A stretch of DNA of 64,000 nt from JAXLVB01 sp046329195. GTDB taxonomy: Bacteria > Bacteroidota > Bacteroidia > Cytophagales > Spirosomataceae. The DNA is taken from contig JAXLVB010000001.1 of assembly GCA_046329195.1 (NCBI GenBank), positions 2,170,001-2,234,000 on the forward strand. Direction: 5' to 3'. Positions 1-10,132 of this stretch are shown here, one piece after another (the first letter of the stretch is position 1; each line of letters begins with the position of its first letter). The translations under genes were made by a program, and so were the position numbers. The notes beneath the pieces were generated by a model. That model did not search any database. It had not been told where the DNA came from and saw nothing but the letters and a program-made list of their open reading frames with translations.

Positions 1-343
1 TCTCTCCTTCCTTGCATTTATTCGTACTTCCAAACCAACGTTTGTCTTCTACAACCTATTAGATACTATATAATTTGGTATATTTTTTGTTATATAATTG
101 GTTATCAGATAATTCATAAAAACAACCTTTAAAATTACGTTGAGCCTTTGTCTGGCTAAAAAAATGACATAAATCAAGTAAGAAATATACCCATCTCACA
201 ATCAGTCAGTTAAAAGACTCATATCTGCCGTCAGCACCTTATAGCTTAGACGAAGCGAGCTATCCATATCCGTTGAATTAGCAGGATGGTACATTATTTG
301 CTAATTTTTTAGGGTTAAATAGCGTCATTTTAACTCTTCGGCT
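1..343. other. A+T-rich upstream region of the giant adhesin gene
   Basis: No gene is visible here. The stretch is A+T rich and contains an imperfect direct repeat of tatataattgg (near 66-78 and 92-104). It presumably holds the promoter and a long untranslated leader of the adhesin gene, but I found no exact TAnnTTTG box and no Shine-Dalgarno sequence before the ATG at 344. The left edge may include the 3' flank of a gene outside the window. Confidence 0.5.
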
Positions 344-3300
344 ATGGTAAATTATTACGGCTTCTTCTCGAAATTTTTTTCAACGTTTCGACTTGCCCCA
401 AATCACAATTCTTGGACACGGATAGCATTCGTGCTATTGGGCTTTTTATTTGTTTTTAACAACAAAGCAAACGCCCAGTGTTCTGTCAAAATTGATAAAG
501 TTCAGGTGTCTGGCTGCTATCAAAACAGTGGCTCAAAAGCTACGGTCAATGTGACGGTCTCATGGACTAATGCGCCATCAGGAGAATCTATTCTGGTGAA
601 ATTAGGAGCCTTAACTCGTACAATTAAGCCGGGTGCTTTTACGCTCAACTATGGTAACAACGGTACCTCTACGCCTTTCGGTACAGGGACTATCGTTTCG
701 CCTCAGTTGGTTGCGTTTGAGATTCCAGCCGATGGCTCTAACTTTTCAGTAACGGCCAATTTCTCAACTACTACCTCTTGCCAAGCTACGGCTGTGGCAG
801 GAGTGGCACCTCCCTCTTGCGTGCCTGTAGTGTGTGGTAGTGGAAACATTGGAGGGATAGTATTCAACGACTATGATGCCGATGGTGTCAAAGGATCGGG
901 CGAAACCAATGGAGTAAGTGGCATAAAAGTGCAAGTGTATGACTGCCAAGGAAACAAATACGAAACTACCAGTACCAGCACAGGTTCATGGTTTATCAAT
1001 GCTTCTGGCATTCAGTATCCAGTACGGGTTGAGTTTTCAAATATCCCTTCTATTTATCAAAACAGTTCTACACTACAAGGTACAGGAAGTCGTACTTCTG
1101 TTCAGTTTGTTACAGCCTCTCGTTGCGACGTCAATCTGGGTGTTAATGACCCCTTAGATTACTGCCAACCCAACCCCTTGTTGCTGGTACCCTGTTATGT
1201 AATGGGGAACCCATTGGTGGCGGGTACTTCCAGAACAGCGCCTGCTATTGTAGGTTTTCCTTATACAGCCTCTGGTTCTTCCAATAATGGAAATCCTGAT
1301 GCAGGAACTACTGCCAAAACCTTCATGATTGAAGCGCAGCATGTAGGCACAACGTGGGGACAAGCTTACAGCAAAATCACGAAGAAGTTTTTTAGTGCGG
1401 CTACTATCAAACGCCATGCAGGGTTAGGGCCTGGTGGTTTAGATGCCATCTATATAACCAACATCTCTACGCCCGGCTCACCAAGTACCCCAGTGTATTT
1501 TAATTTGGGAGGTCTTGGAATAGATGTTGGCACCAGTTCTTTTGTAAACAATACAACACGTGGTTTACAACCTAACAAAGACCAACCAAGTCGTGATAAC
1601 GAAGGTTTTGCTGCTATTGGTAAAATTGGGATTGGGGGTATTAGTATATCAAGCGACAACAAAACCCTATGGTTGATGAACGTTAAAGATAATTCGCTTT
1701 ATGCCTTGGATTTAACAATTTTTAATATTTCAGGTAACGCAGCCGATATTACTAAAAAAGGAGGTCCTTTTACGCTTCCTTCTCCAAGTTGTACTAGAGG
1801 TGTACAACGCTCTTGGGCCACTAAGTTTTACAAAGACAAAGTGTATGTTGGTTCTATTTGTGACGGTTCGGTGGCGGGAACACGTTCTGATTTAAAGGCT
1901 GTTGTGTATAGCTATGACCCTGTAGCCAATACGTTTGCTTCGGTATTCGACTTCCCATTGACTTATCCTAAAGGCTACCCGAACAAATGTGACGTGGATG
2001 CCACATCTTCAGAAGCCAACTCTGCCATGACAGGTTGGAATCCTTGGTCAGACAACTGGGGCGACCTTTTCATTAATAACAGCTGTGGTGCGCAAGGCGC
2101 ACGCCCTATGCTCACTGATATTGAATTTGATACAGATGGCTCCATGATTTTGGGTTTCAATGACCGAACTGGCCTCCAGACAGGTTATCAAAACTATGCC
2201 CCTAATACTAGTTCAACTGCGCTTTACAACGGCTTTGTAGGCGGTGATATCTTGCGGGCGTATGCAAGCAATGGAGTGTTTATCTTAGAGAACAATGCCC
2301 AAGCAGGCCCCGCTATAGGTTATGGGGCTGGTAACAATCAAGGGGTTGGCTTTGGTGAGTTTTTTAATGACGATTCAGGAGATGGCAACTTGTCTGGCAA
2401 CTTGTATCATACCGAAAACAACCTTGGTGGTCTGGCTATTCGGCCTGGCTCTGGTCAGGTAGTGGCTACGGTTATGGACCCAACAGGTATAGCCACTCCA
2501 GTAGCTAAATTCTCGTACTGGTCTGGTGGTGTGCGGTGGTGGAACAATACCAAGGGCCAAGTGGACCAAGCGTATGCTGTCTATTCAACTAACACAAGCT
2601 TATCTAGTGGCGATGCCTTTGGAAAAGCTACCGGCTTAGGCGACGTAACCTTAACTTGTGATGACGTATCGTATGTAGAAATTGGAAATTACATTTGGGA
2701 AGACCAAAACAAAGATGGTATTCAACAAGCTTGCGAACCGCCAATTCCGAATGTAAAAGTAAGTCTATACACCGCTGCAGGTGTAAAAGTTGCCTCTAAA
2801 ACTACCAACGCTAATGGAGAGTATTACTTCAATCAAGCTGATGGATTAAAACCAAACACCGCCTATATTATTGTTGTTGGAACAGACGGTTCTACCAATC
2901 AGTTTTCGGGAGGTGTGCTTTCGGTGAATAGTAAAGCATTCACCATGACCATTAATGATACGGGTCAAGGAGACAATAAAGACCTTAATGACTCCGATGC
3001 CGACCCCAATGCCCTTACCACGGTGGTTGGAAGTATTCCTGCGGGTTATCCTAAAATTACCGTAACTACAGGAGCTTTTGGTACGGTAAACCATACCTTA
3101 GATGCTGGTTTTTGGACCTGCTATCTAAAATTAGTACCAACGGCTACCTCGGTATGTCATGGTTCGACCATTAACTTGTCGGCCAACCAAACAGGAGGTT
3201 TTGGTACGGTTAGTTATTCATGGACAGGGCCAGTTGGTTATAATTCAACACTTGCTAACCCAACTCGTTCGTCGGCTAATACCACAATGGCTGGTACCTA

Positions 3301-6300
3301 CACCATTTCGGCAAGTGACGTAAATGGTTGTACAGCTTCCGCTACTGTATCGCTTACCGTTACAGTAGTAAATGCAACTGCGGCCGGAAATACCGTTTGC
3401 GAAGGAGGCGCCTTATTTCTTTCAGCATCTGGAGGAAACACCTATTCATGGACGGGACCTAATAGCTTCTCTGCAACAGGCTCTAACCCGATTATTGCAA
3501 CTGCTACCACGGCTGCATCTGGTATTTATACCGTCACGGTGACAGGAGCCAGTGGTTGTACCGCCCTTGCCTTAGCTACGATTAATATTTCGCTAAAACC
3601 AGTACCAAATGCAACAGGTGGAAATGTCTGTGAAGGTGAAACCATACAGCTTAGTGCATCAGGAGGAGGTTCGTATTTCTGGTTCTCATCGAGTGGGTTT
3701 TCCTCCACACTATCTAACCCAACCCGAACGGGTGCTACTACGGCGATGGCAGGTACGTATTCGGTGACAGTAACAGGTACAAACTCGTGTACACAAACAG
3801 GTACTGCCACAGTAAGTGTACGACCGAAACCCGTCGTTACGGTAACTGGAGCAAATGTCTGCGAAGGGGCTACTATACAACTATCGGCTACTGGCGGAGG
3901 TAGTTATTCGTGGGCAGGGCCAAGCAATTTCACCTCAACTATTGCAAATCCAACCCGTACTAATGCTGCAACTGATATGACTGGCACCTATTCAGTAACG
4001 GTAACAGGTACTAATTCATGTACGCAAACAGGTACGACCACTGTCACAGTGCGAAGCAGCCCAGTGGTTACTGCTACGGGGAATAATGCTTGTGTGGGTG
4101 GGCAAATACAACTATCTGCTACGGGTGGAGGAACCTACTCTTGGTCGGGGCCTCTCAGCTTTGCATCAGTACAAGCCAACCCAACTCGGTCAGGAGCTAC
4201 TACGGGGATGTCAGGTGTTTATTCAGTTACAGTAACGGGGACAAACACCTGTACTAATTCAGCTACTACAAGTATTGTTGTGGATAATTTAGCACCAGCC
4301 GCAGCATCTGGCTCTGATGTATGCGAAGGAGCAACCATTACGCTTTCTACTTCTGGCGGCGGTACGTATTCGTGGAGTGGCCCTGGCGGTTTCAGTTCAG
4401 CCATTGCCAATCCAACCCGAACCAATGCGACTATAGCGATGGCTGGCACCTATTCGGTAACAGTAACAGCTACTAACTCATGTACACAAACAGGTACAGC
4501 TACTGTAGTAGTAAGAACCAATCCTGTTGTTACTACCACTGGTTCAAATGTTTGTGAAGGGGCAACTATCACCCTCTCTGCAACAGGTGGTGGTTCCTAT
4601 TCATGGGCTGGCCCTGCCACTTTTAGCTCAACGATTGCGGCGCCAACCCGAGCCAACGCCACTACAGCGATGGCAGGCATCTATTCAGTAACCGTAACAG
4701 GTACTAATTCGTGTACACAAACAGGTACTACTACTGTCAGCGTTCGAACCAACCCAATTGTGACGTCCACAGGCTCTGATGTTTGTGAAGGAGCCACCAT
4801 TACCCTTTCTACAACAGGTGGTGGTTCTTACTCATGGACAGGTCCTGACAACTTTAGTTCAACGATTGCGAACCCAACCCGAGCCAACGCCACTACAGCG
4901 ATGGCGGGAACGTATTCAGTAACCGTGACAGGTACTAACTCCTGTACACAAACGGGTACTACTACTGTAAATGTTCGCACCAATCCAATCGTCATTTCTA
5001 CAGGGTCTGACGTTTGTGAGGGAGCAACCATTACGCTTTCGACCACCGGCGGAGGCACTTACTCATGGAGCGGTCCTGCCACTTTTAGTTCAACGATAGC
5101 GGCGCCAACTCGTACCAATGCCACAACAGCGATGGCGGGTACGTACTCAGTCACCGTAACGGGTACTAACTCCTGTACCCAGACGGGTACGACTACCGTA
5201 GTGGTTCGTACGAAACCGATTGTGGACATGACAGGTTCTGACGTCTGCGAAGGAGCTACCATTACCCTTTCGGCTACAGGTGGTGGTTCGTATTTGTGGG
5301 CCGGGCCTGCAACATTTAGCTCAACCATTGCCGCACCAACTCGTGCCAATGCTACTACAGCCATGGCTGGCACATACTCCGTCACGGTAACAGGCACTAA
5401 CTCGTGTACACAGACGGGTACGACTACCGTGGTAGTCAGAACCAAACCAATTGTTACAGCTTTTGGTAGCAATGCTTGTGTGGGTGGCCAAATACAGCTT
5501 TCGGCTACAGGCGGCGGTTCTTACTCATGGGCTGGTCCAAGTAGTTTTACTTCTTCACTTGCAGCACCTACTCGTTCAAGTGCCACTGTTGCGATGTCTG
5601 GTACATACTCCGTCACCGTAACAGGTACTAACTCATGTACCAACTCAGCTACTACCAGCCTAACGGTTGACAATTTAGCACCAGCAGCAGCAGCGGGTTC
5701 AGATGTATGCGAAGGAGCAACTATTGAGCTTTCAACCTCTGGAGGAGGGACGTATTCGTGGAGCGGGCCTGGTGGGTTTAGCTCAACGATTGCTAACCCA
5801 ACCCGTACCAATGCCACCACAGCTATGGCGGGTATCTATTCGGTCACGGTAACAGCTACCAACTCCTGTACACAAACAGGCACGGCAACTGTAGTAGTAA
5901 GAACCAAACCGATTGTAGATATGACAGGCTCAGACGTTTGCGAAGGAGCTACCATTACGCTTTCGGCTACAGGTGGTGGTGTGTATTCATGGACAGGCCC
6001 TGCTAATTTCTCCTCAACGATTGCAAATCCAACTCGTCCTAATGCTACAACAGCCATGACGGGCACGTACTCAGTCACGGTAACAGGTACTAACTCATGT
6101 ACACAGACAGGTACTACGACCGTAAATGTTCGTACAAATCCAATTGTAACTTCCACAGGTTCAGATGTCTGCGAAGGGGCTACCATTGCGCTTTCTACAA
6201 CAGGCGGCGGGTCTTATTCATGGACAGGTCCTGCTAACTTCAGTTCAACCATTGCCAACCCAACCCGAACTAATGCTACAACAACGATGGCGGGCATCTA

Positions 6301-9300
6301 CTCGGTAACGGTAACAGGTACTAACTCGTGTACACAAACGGGCACAGCTACCGTAGCCGTTCGGACCAAGCCAACCGTTGTATTAACTGGAGACGATGTT
6401 TGTGAAGGTGCTCTTATTGAGCTTTCAACTACAGGAGGAGGTAGCTATTCGTGGAGTGGACCAGCTAATTTTACTTCAACCATAGCCAATCCAACTCGCA
6501 ACAATGCCACAACGGCGATGGCAGGCACTTATTCGGTTACGGTGACAGGTACGAACTCTTGTACGCAAACGGGAACAACTACCGTGGTAGTTCGAACTAA
6601 ACCGATTGTAGATATGACAGGCTCAGACGTTTGCGAAGGGGCTACTATTACGCTTTCGGCTACAGGAGGAGGCACTTATACATGGAATGGCCCAGCTACA
6701 TTCAGCTCAACCATTGCCAACCCAACCCGAGCCAATGCTACCACAGCGATGGCGGGTACCTATTCGGTCACGGTAACAGGTACTAACTCCTGTACGCAGA
6801 CGGGTACTACGACCGTGGTGGTTCGTACTAAACCGATTGTAGATATGACAGGCTCAGACGTTTGCGAAGGAGCTACCATTACGCTTTCGGCTACAGGTGG
6901 TGGTTCGTATTCATGGGCAGGTCCTGCCAACTTCACATCGAGTATTGCTAATCCTACTCGTACCAGTGCCACAACAGCAATGGCGGGTACTTATTCCGTC
7001 ACCGTCACGGGTACTAACTCGTGTACGCAAACGGGCACAACTACCGTAGCAGTTCGTACTAAACCGATTGTAACCACTACTGGCTCTGATGTTTGTGAAG
7101 GTGCTCTTATCGAGCTTTCAACTACAGGAGGAGGTAGCTATTCGTGGAGTGGACCAGCTAATTTTACTTCAACCATAGCCAATCCAACTCGCAACAATGC
7201 CACAACGGCGATGGCAGGCACTTATTCGGTTACGGTGACAGGTACGAACTCTTGTACGCAAACGGGAACAACTACCGTGGTAGTTCGAACTAAACCGATT
7301 GTAGATATGACAGGCTCAGACGTTTGCGAAGGGGCTACTATTACGCTTTCGGCTACAGGAGGAGGCACTTATACATGGAATGGCCCAGCTACATTCAGCT
7401 CAACCATTGCCAACCCAACCCGAGCCAATGCTACCACAGCGATGGCGGGTACCTATTCGGTCACGGTAACAGGTACTAACTCCTGTACGCAGACGGGTAC
7501 TACGACCGTGGTGGTTCGTACTAAACCGATTGTAGATATGACAGGCTCAGACGTTTGCGAAGGAGCTACCATTACGCTTTCGGCTACAGGTGGTGGTTCG
7601 TATTCATGGGCAGGTCCTGCCAACTTCACATCGAGTATTGCTAATCCTACTCGTACCAGTGCCACAACAGCAATGGCGGGTACTTATTCCGTCACCGTCA
7701 CGGGTACTAACTCGTGTACGCAAACGGGCACAACTACCGTAGCAGTTCGTACTAAACCGATTGTAACCACTACTGGCTCTGATGTCTGCGAAGGAGGTAC
7801 AATATCGCTTTCTACAACTGGGGGAGGTAGCTATTCGTGGACAGGTCCTGCTAACTTTAGCTCTACTAATGCTGCCCCTACCCGTTCGGATGCTACTACA
7901 GCGATGGCTGGTACCTACTCCGTAACAGTAACAGGTACTAATTCGTGTACGCAAACGGGTACTACTACCGTAGTGGTAAGACCTAAGCCTACTGTAGTCG
8001 CCACAGGTTCTGACGTTTGCGAAGGTGTTATGGTCAATCTATCTGCTTCAGGAGGTACTTCCTATTCATGGAGCGGCCCAGCGAGTTTCACGGCTACAGT
8101 AGCTAACCCTACTCGCCCTAACGCCACCACCAACATGACGGGTATCTATTCAGTTACGGTGACAGGTAGCAATAGTTGTACGCAATCGGCTACTACCTCG
8201 GTTACGGTCAGAACGCTGCCTACCATTGATGTTTCAAGCAATAGTCCTGTTTGTATCGGCACAGGTGCCACTATATCGCTCTCTGCAACAGGTGGCGGCA
8301 CTTATTCGTGGGGTGGACCAAACGCCTTTGCTGCTACTGGTGCAAACCCAACTCGTTCGAATGTTACTACCGCTATGGCTGGTGTTTACACGGTAACGGT
8401 GACGGGTACTAATAGCTGTTCAAATACAGCCACCGTATCGGTCATAGTAAACCTACAGGGTGCTATGGCCGAAGGTAATGGCCCTGTTTGTGCAAACGAC
8501 GTCATCGAGCTAAAAACTAACGCAGGTTCAAGTTATAGTTGGTCAGGTCCGGCCAGCTTTAGTTCTACGCTTCAAAATCCGACTCGTACTAACGTAACGG
8601 CGCCTATGGCTGGTGTTTATAGTGTCACCGTACAAGGCTCTAATAGTTGTACAGGATCCGCTACTGTCTCTGTCGCAGTCAAGGCTTTACCAATTGTTGG
8701 TGTTACTACAAGTAGCCCAACTACCAAGCCTGCTTGCGAAGGTATTCCTGTTACCGTAACAGCTACTGGTGGCGACAATTACGCTTGGAGTGGTCCGAAC
8801 AACTTTACGGCTACGGGTGCAACGCCTACCATTAGTAATACAACTACAGGCACCTCGGGTACTTATAGCGTAACCGTAACTGGTTCCAACTCATGTTCTG
8901 CTTCTTCAACTGTAAGTATTTCAGTTCAGAAATGCTTTGGTAGCATCGGAGATTATGTCTGGAAAGACAAAGACAAGGATGGAATCCAAGATAGCGATGA
9001 GGTAGGTGTACCGGGCGTAACGGTTGAGTTGTATAATACCGACATCAACGGTAACCCAATTGGTGGACCAATTGGCACGAAGGTAACTGATGCGAATGGC
9101 GGATATTTGTTCGACCTACTTCCAAGTGGCGACTATAAAGTGAAGTTTATCGTTCCAAGCAACATGGATATGGCCTTTACTCAGCAAGGTGCTGGCAATG
9201 ACTCTACCAAAGATAGCGATGCGAACACCATCACTGGCTTTAGTCAAAAGGTAACGATTGATACCCGTACTACTGGAATTACGAAAGACAACCCGACCAT

Positions 9301-10045
9301 TGACGCTGGGTTGATTCAAACCTACGGTTCGCTCGGTGACTATGTTTGGTTCGATACCGACAAAGACGGTGTTCAAGATAGCAACGAGTTGGGAGTACAG
9401 GGTATTACTGTTATCTTGTCGAAAGAGACTGCACCAGGCGTATTTACTCAAATCGCTACGCAGGTAACCGATGCAAACGGTAAATACTTGTTTGACTTGC
9501 TGGCGAGTGGTAACTACAAAGTGACCTTCCAGATTCCGTCTGACAAGTTGTTTACTACTCAAGATGCAGGTGGTAACGACACCACCGACAGCGATGCCAA
9601 CCCAAGCAATGGCATGAGTCAGGTAGTGACCATCAACGCTAATGGGACGGGTATTGCCAAAGACAACCCAACCATCGACGCTGGTATCATTTGCATTGAC
9701 CCGACCTTCACGCTTACCCCAACTAACGCTACTTGTGGCGATGGCGTGGCCAAAAACAACGGAAAACTCACTTTGTCAAATGTGCAAAACGGCACTCGCT
9801 ATGACTTTAACGTAGGTACAACGTACACCAACAACAAGCCGTATGCCACAGCCACGCCGATTCCTCAAGGCGGTGTCTTGACAGACACGTTGCCAAATCC
9901 AACAACGCCAACACAGAGCTACACGGTCCGAGTATTTAATCAAGATGGTTGCTATACTGACAAAACTGTAACACTCCAACAGACCGTTTGCGACTGTCCA
10001 CCAGCCAAGTGTGTGCCTTATACCGTTATTAAACGCAGTAAATAG
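344..10045 (+). CDS. Giant secreted Ig-like/SdrD_B repeat surface protein (adhesin-like)
   Basis: This 3233-residue protein is predicted to be exported and displayed on or released from the cell surface. A hydrophobic signal segment lies near residues 26-45, ending in ANAQC, behind an unusually long polar N-terminal extension. SdrD_B-like domains (G-x-I-G-x-x-x-W/F-x-D with Ca-binding-like DxDxDG) occur near residues 166, 781, 2866 and 2995. Between about 940 and 2860 there are about 25 Ig/PKD-like modules of roughly 77 residues, each starting VCEGATITLSATGGG and carrying SYSW.GP, NPTR, AGTYSVTVTGTNSC and a VRTKP linker. The cysteine pair in each module (VCEG and NSC) could form a disulphide. 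The C-terminus has CDCPPAKC followed by a basic tail. A convergent terminator follows. Function as an adhesin or T9SS client is inferred from architecture; no enzymatic domain was recognised. Confidence 0.85.
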   Translation: MVNYYGFFSKFFSTFRLAPNHNSWTRIAFVLLGFLFVFNNKANAQCSVKIDKVQVSGCYQNSGSKATVNVTVSWTNAPSGESILVKLGALTRTIKPGAFTLNYGNNGTSTPFGTGTIVSPQLVAFEIPADGSNFSVTANFSTTTSCQATAVAGVAPPSCVPVVCGSGNIGGIVFNDYDADGVKGSGETNGVSGIKVQVYDCQGNKYETTSTSTGSWFINASGIQYPVRVEFSNIPSIYQNSSTLQGTGSRTSVQFVTASRCDVNLGVNDPLDYCQPNPLLLVPCYVMGNPLVAGTSRTAPAIVGFPYTASGSSNNGNPDAGTTAKTFMIEAQHVGTTWGQAYSKITKKFFSAATIKRHAGLGPGGLDAIYITNISTPGSPSTPVYFNLGGLGIDVGTSSFVNNTTRGLQPNKDQPSRDNEGFAAIGKIGIGGISISSDNKTLWLMNVKDNSLYALDLTIFNISGNAADITKKGGPFTLPSPSCTRGVQRSWATKFYKDKVYVGSICDGSVAGTRSDLKAVVYSYDPVANTFASVFDFPLTYPKGYPNKCDVDATSSEANSAMTGWNPWSDNWGDLFINNSCGAQGARPMLTDIEFDTDGSMILGFNDRTGLQTGYQNYAPNTSSTALYNGFVGGDILRAYASNGVFILENNAQAGPAIGYGAGNNQGVGFGEFFNDDSGDGNLSGNLYHTENNLGGLAIRPGSGQVVATVMDPTGIATPVAKFSYWSGGVRWWNNTKGQVDQAYAVYSTNTSLSSGDAFGKATGLGDVTLTCDDVSYVEIGNYIWEDQNKDGIQQACEPPIPNVKVSLYTAAGVKVASKTTNANGEYYFNQADGLKPNTAYIIVVGTDGSTNQFSGGVLSVNSKAFTMTINDTGQGDNKDLNDSDADPNALTTVVGSIPAGYPKITVTTGAFGTVNHTLDAGFWTCYLKLVPTATSVCHGSTINLSANQTGGFGTVSYSWTGPVGYNSTLANPTRSSANTTMAGTYTISASDVNGCTASATVSLTVTVVNATAAGNTVCEGGALFLSASGGNTYSWTGPNSFSATGSNPIIATATTAASGIYTVTVTGASGCTALALATINISLKPVPNATGGNVCEGETIQLSASGGGSYFWFSSSGFSSTLSNPTRTGATTAMAGTYSVTVTGTNSCTQTGTATVSVRPKPVVTVTGANVCEGATIQLSATGGGSYSWAGPSNFTSTIANPTRTNAATDMTGTYSVTVTGTNSCTQTGTTTVTVRSSPVVTATGNNACVGGQIQLSATGGGTYSWSGPLSFASVQANPTRSGATTGMSGVYSVTVTGTNTCTNSATTSIVVDNLAPAAASGSDVCEGATITLSTSGGGTYSWSGPGGFSSAIANPTRTNATIAMAGTYSVTVTATNSCTQTGTATVVVRTNPVVTTTGSNVCEGATITLSATGGGSYSWAGPATFSSTIAAPTRANATTAMAGIYSVTVTGTNSCTQTGTTTVSVRTNPIVTSTGSDVCEGATITLSTTGGGSYSWTGPDNFSSTIANPTRANATTAMAGTYSVTVTGTNSCTQTGTTTVNVRTNPIVISTGSDVCEGATITLSTTGGGTYSWSGPATFSSTIAAPTRTNATTAMAGTYSVTVTGTNSCTQTGTTTVVVRTKPIVDMTGSDVCEGATITLSATGGGSYLWAGPATFSSTIAAPTRANATTAMAGTYSVTVTGTNSCTQTGTTTVVVRTKPIVTAFGSNACVGGQIQLSATGGGSYSWAGPSSFTSSLAAPTRSSATVAMSGTYSVTVTGTNSCTNSATTSLTVDNLAPAAAAGSDVCEGATIELSTSGGGTYSWSGPGGFSSTIANPTRTNATTAMAGIYSVTVTATNSCTQTGTATVVVRTKPIVDMTGSDVCEGATITLSATGGGVYSWTGPANFSSTIANPTRPNATTAMTGTYSVTVTGTNSCTQTGTTTVNVRTNPIVTSTGSDVCEGATIALSTTGGGSYSWTGPANFSSTIANPTRTNATTTMAGIYSVTVTGTNSCTQTGTATVAVRTKPTVVLTGDDVCEGALIELSTTGGGSYSWSGPANFTSTIANPTRNNATTAMAGTYSVTVTGTNSCTQTGTTTVVVRTKPIVDMTGSDVCEGATITLSATGGGTYTWNGPATFSSTIANPTRANATTAMAGTYSVTVTGTNSCTQTGTTTVVVRTKPIVDMTGSDVCEGATITLSATGGGSYSWAGPANFTSSIANPTRTSATTAMAGTYSVTVTGTNSCTQTGTTTVAVRTKPIVTTTGSDVCEGALIELSTTGGGSYSWSGPANFTSTIANPTRNNATTAMAGTYSVTVTGTNSCTQTGTTTVVVRTKPIVDMTGSDVCEGATITLSATGGGTYTWNGPATFSSTIANPTRANATTAMAGTYSVTVTGTNSCTQTGTTTVVVRTKPIVDMTGSDVCEGATITLSATGGGSYSWAGPANFTSSIANPTRTSATTAMAGTYSVTVTGTNSCTQTGTTTVAVRTKPIVTTTGSDVCEGGTISLSTTGGGSYSWTGPANFSSTNAAPTRSDATTAMAGTYSVTVTGTNSCTQTGTTTVVVRPKPTVVATGSDVCEGVMVNLSASGGTSYSWSGPASFTATVANPTRPNATTNMTGIYSVTVTGSNSCTQSATTSVTVRTLPTIDVSSNSPVCIGTGATISLSATGGGTYSWGGPNAFAATGANPTRSNVTTAMAGVYTVTVTGTNSCSNTATVSVIVNLQGAMAEGNGPVCANDVIELKTNAGSSYSWSGPASFSSTLQNPTRTNVTAPMAGVYSVTVQGSNSCTGSATVSVAVKALPIVGVTTSSPTTKPACEGIPVTVTATGGDNYAWSGPNNFTATGATPTISNTTTGTSGTYSVTVTGSNSCSASSTVSISVQKCFGSIGDYVWKDKDKDGIQDSDEVGVPGVTVELYNTDINGNPIGGPIGTKVTDANGGYLFDLLPSGDYKVKFIVPSNMDMAFTQQGAGNDSTKDSDANTITGFSQKVTIDTRTTGITKDNPTIDAGLIQTYGSLGDYVWFDTDKDGVQDSNELGVQGITVILSKETAPGVFTQIATQVTDANGKYLFDLLASGNYKVTFQIPSDKLFTTQDAGGNDTTDSDANPSNGMSQVVTINANGTGIAKDNPTIDAGIICIDPTFTLTPTNATCGDGVAKNNGKLTLSNVQNGTRYDFNVGTTYTNNKPYATATPIPQGGVLTDTLPNPTTPTQSYTVRVFNQDGCYTDKTVTLQQTVCDCPPAKCVPYTVIKRSK
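3120..8930 (+). repeat. Array of about 25 degenerate 231-bp coding repeats
   Basis: The coding sequence is a tandem array with a period near 231 bp, encoding Ig-like modules. I count 25 modules by their (V/A)C(E/V)G starts. The first two and last four are the most divergent, and the central ones are near-identical in protein sequence. Modules 5-6 and 11-12 form a second related pair (ACVGGQ module followed by DNLAPAA linker and an LSTSGGG module), suggesting older block duplications of about six modules. Confidence 0.9.
6395..7785 (+). repeat. Tandem 693-bp duplication of three Ig-like modules
   Basis: Bases 6395-7092 and 7088-7785 read the same at an offset of 693 bp (3 x 231 bp, i.e. three 77-residue modules). 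Comparing the two copies by eye I find one mismatch, at 6418 (T) versus 7111 (C). The surrounding modules are clearly related but differ at many silent positions, so this pair stands out as a recent in-frame duplication. Confidence 0.93.
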
Positions 10046-10055
10046 TAATAAAAAA

Positions 10056-10081
10056 GGTAGGCGGCTGTAAGGCCGCCTACC
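10056..10081 (+). terminator. Hairpin downstream of the adhesin gene
   Basis: A perfect 10-bp stem (ggtaggcggc / gccgcctacc) with a 6-nt loop begins 11 nt after the adhesin stop codon. It lacks a long T tract of its own and is followed directly by a second, stronger hairpin, so the two may act together. Confidence 0.6.
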
Positions 10082-10082
10082 T

Positions 10083-10128
10083 AACACAAAAAGGGGGGAT
10101 TTCGACAGAAATCCCCCCTTTTTGTGTT
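10083..10128. terminator. Bidirectional terminator between adhesin and ppx
   Basis: Arms 10083-10103 and 10108-10128 are perfectly complementary over 21 bp with a GACA loop. The stem has a GGGGGG/CCCCCC core flanked by A and T runs, so it provides a U tract on either strand. It sits between the convergent adhesin and Ppx/GppA genes and stops 4 nt short of the latter's stop codon. Confidence 0.9.
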
Positions 10129-10132
10129 ATCA

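Noticed and set aside
3526..7954. Many opposite-strand open frames (VPVTVTEYVP-type repeats) across the adhesin gene
   Set aside because: They mirror the codon pattern of the repeat array on the coding strand, have no starts or promoters of their own and match no family.
3120..8930. Regular tandem repeats suggestive of a CRISPR-like array
   Set aside because: The period is 231 bp and the repeats are in frame and translated; there are no short repeats with unique spacers.
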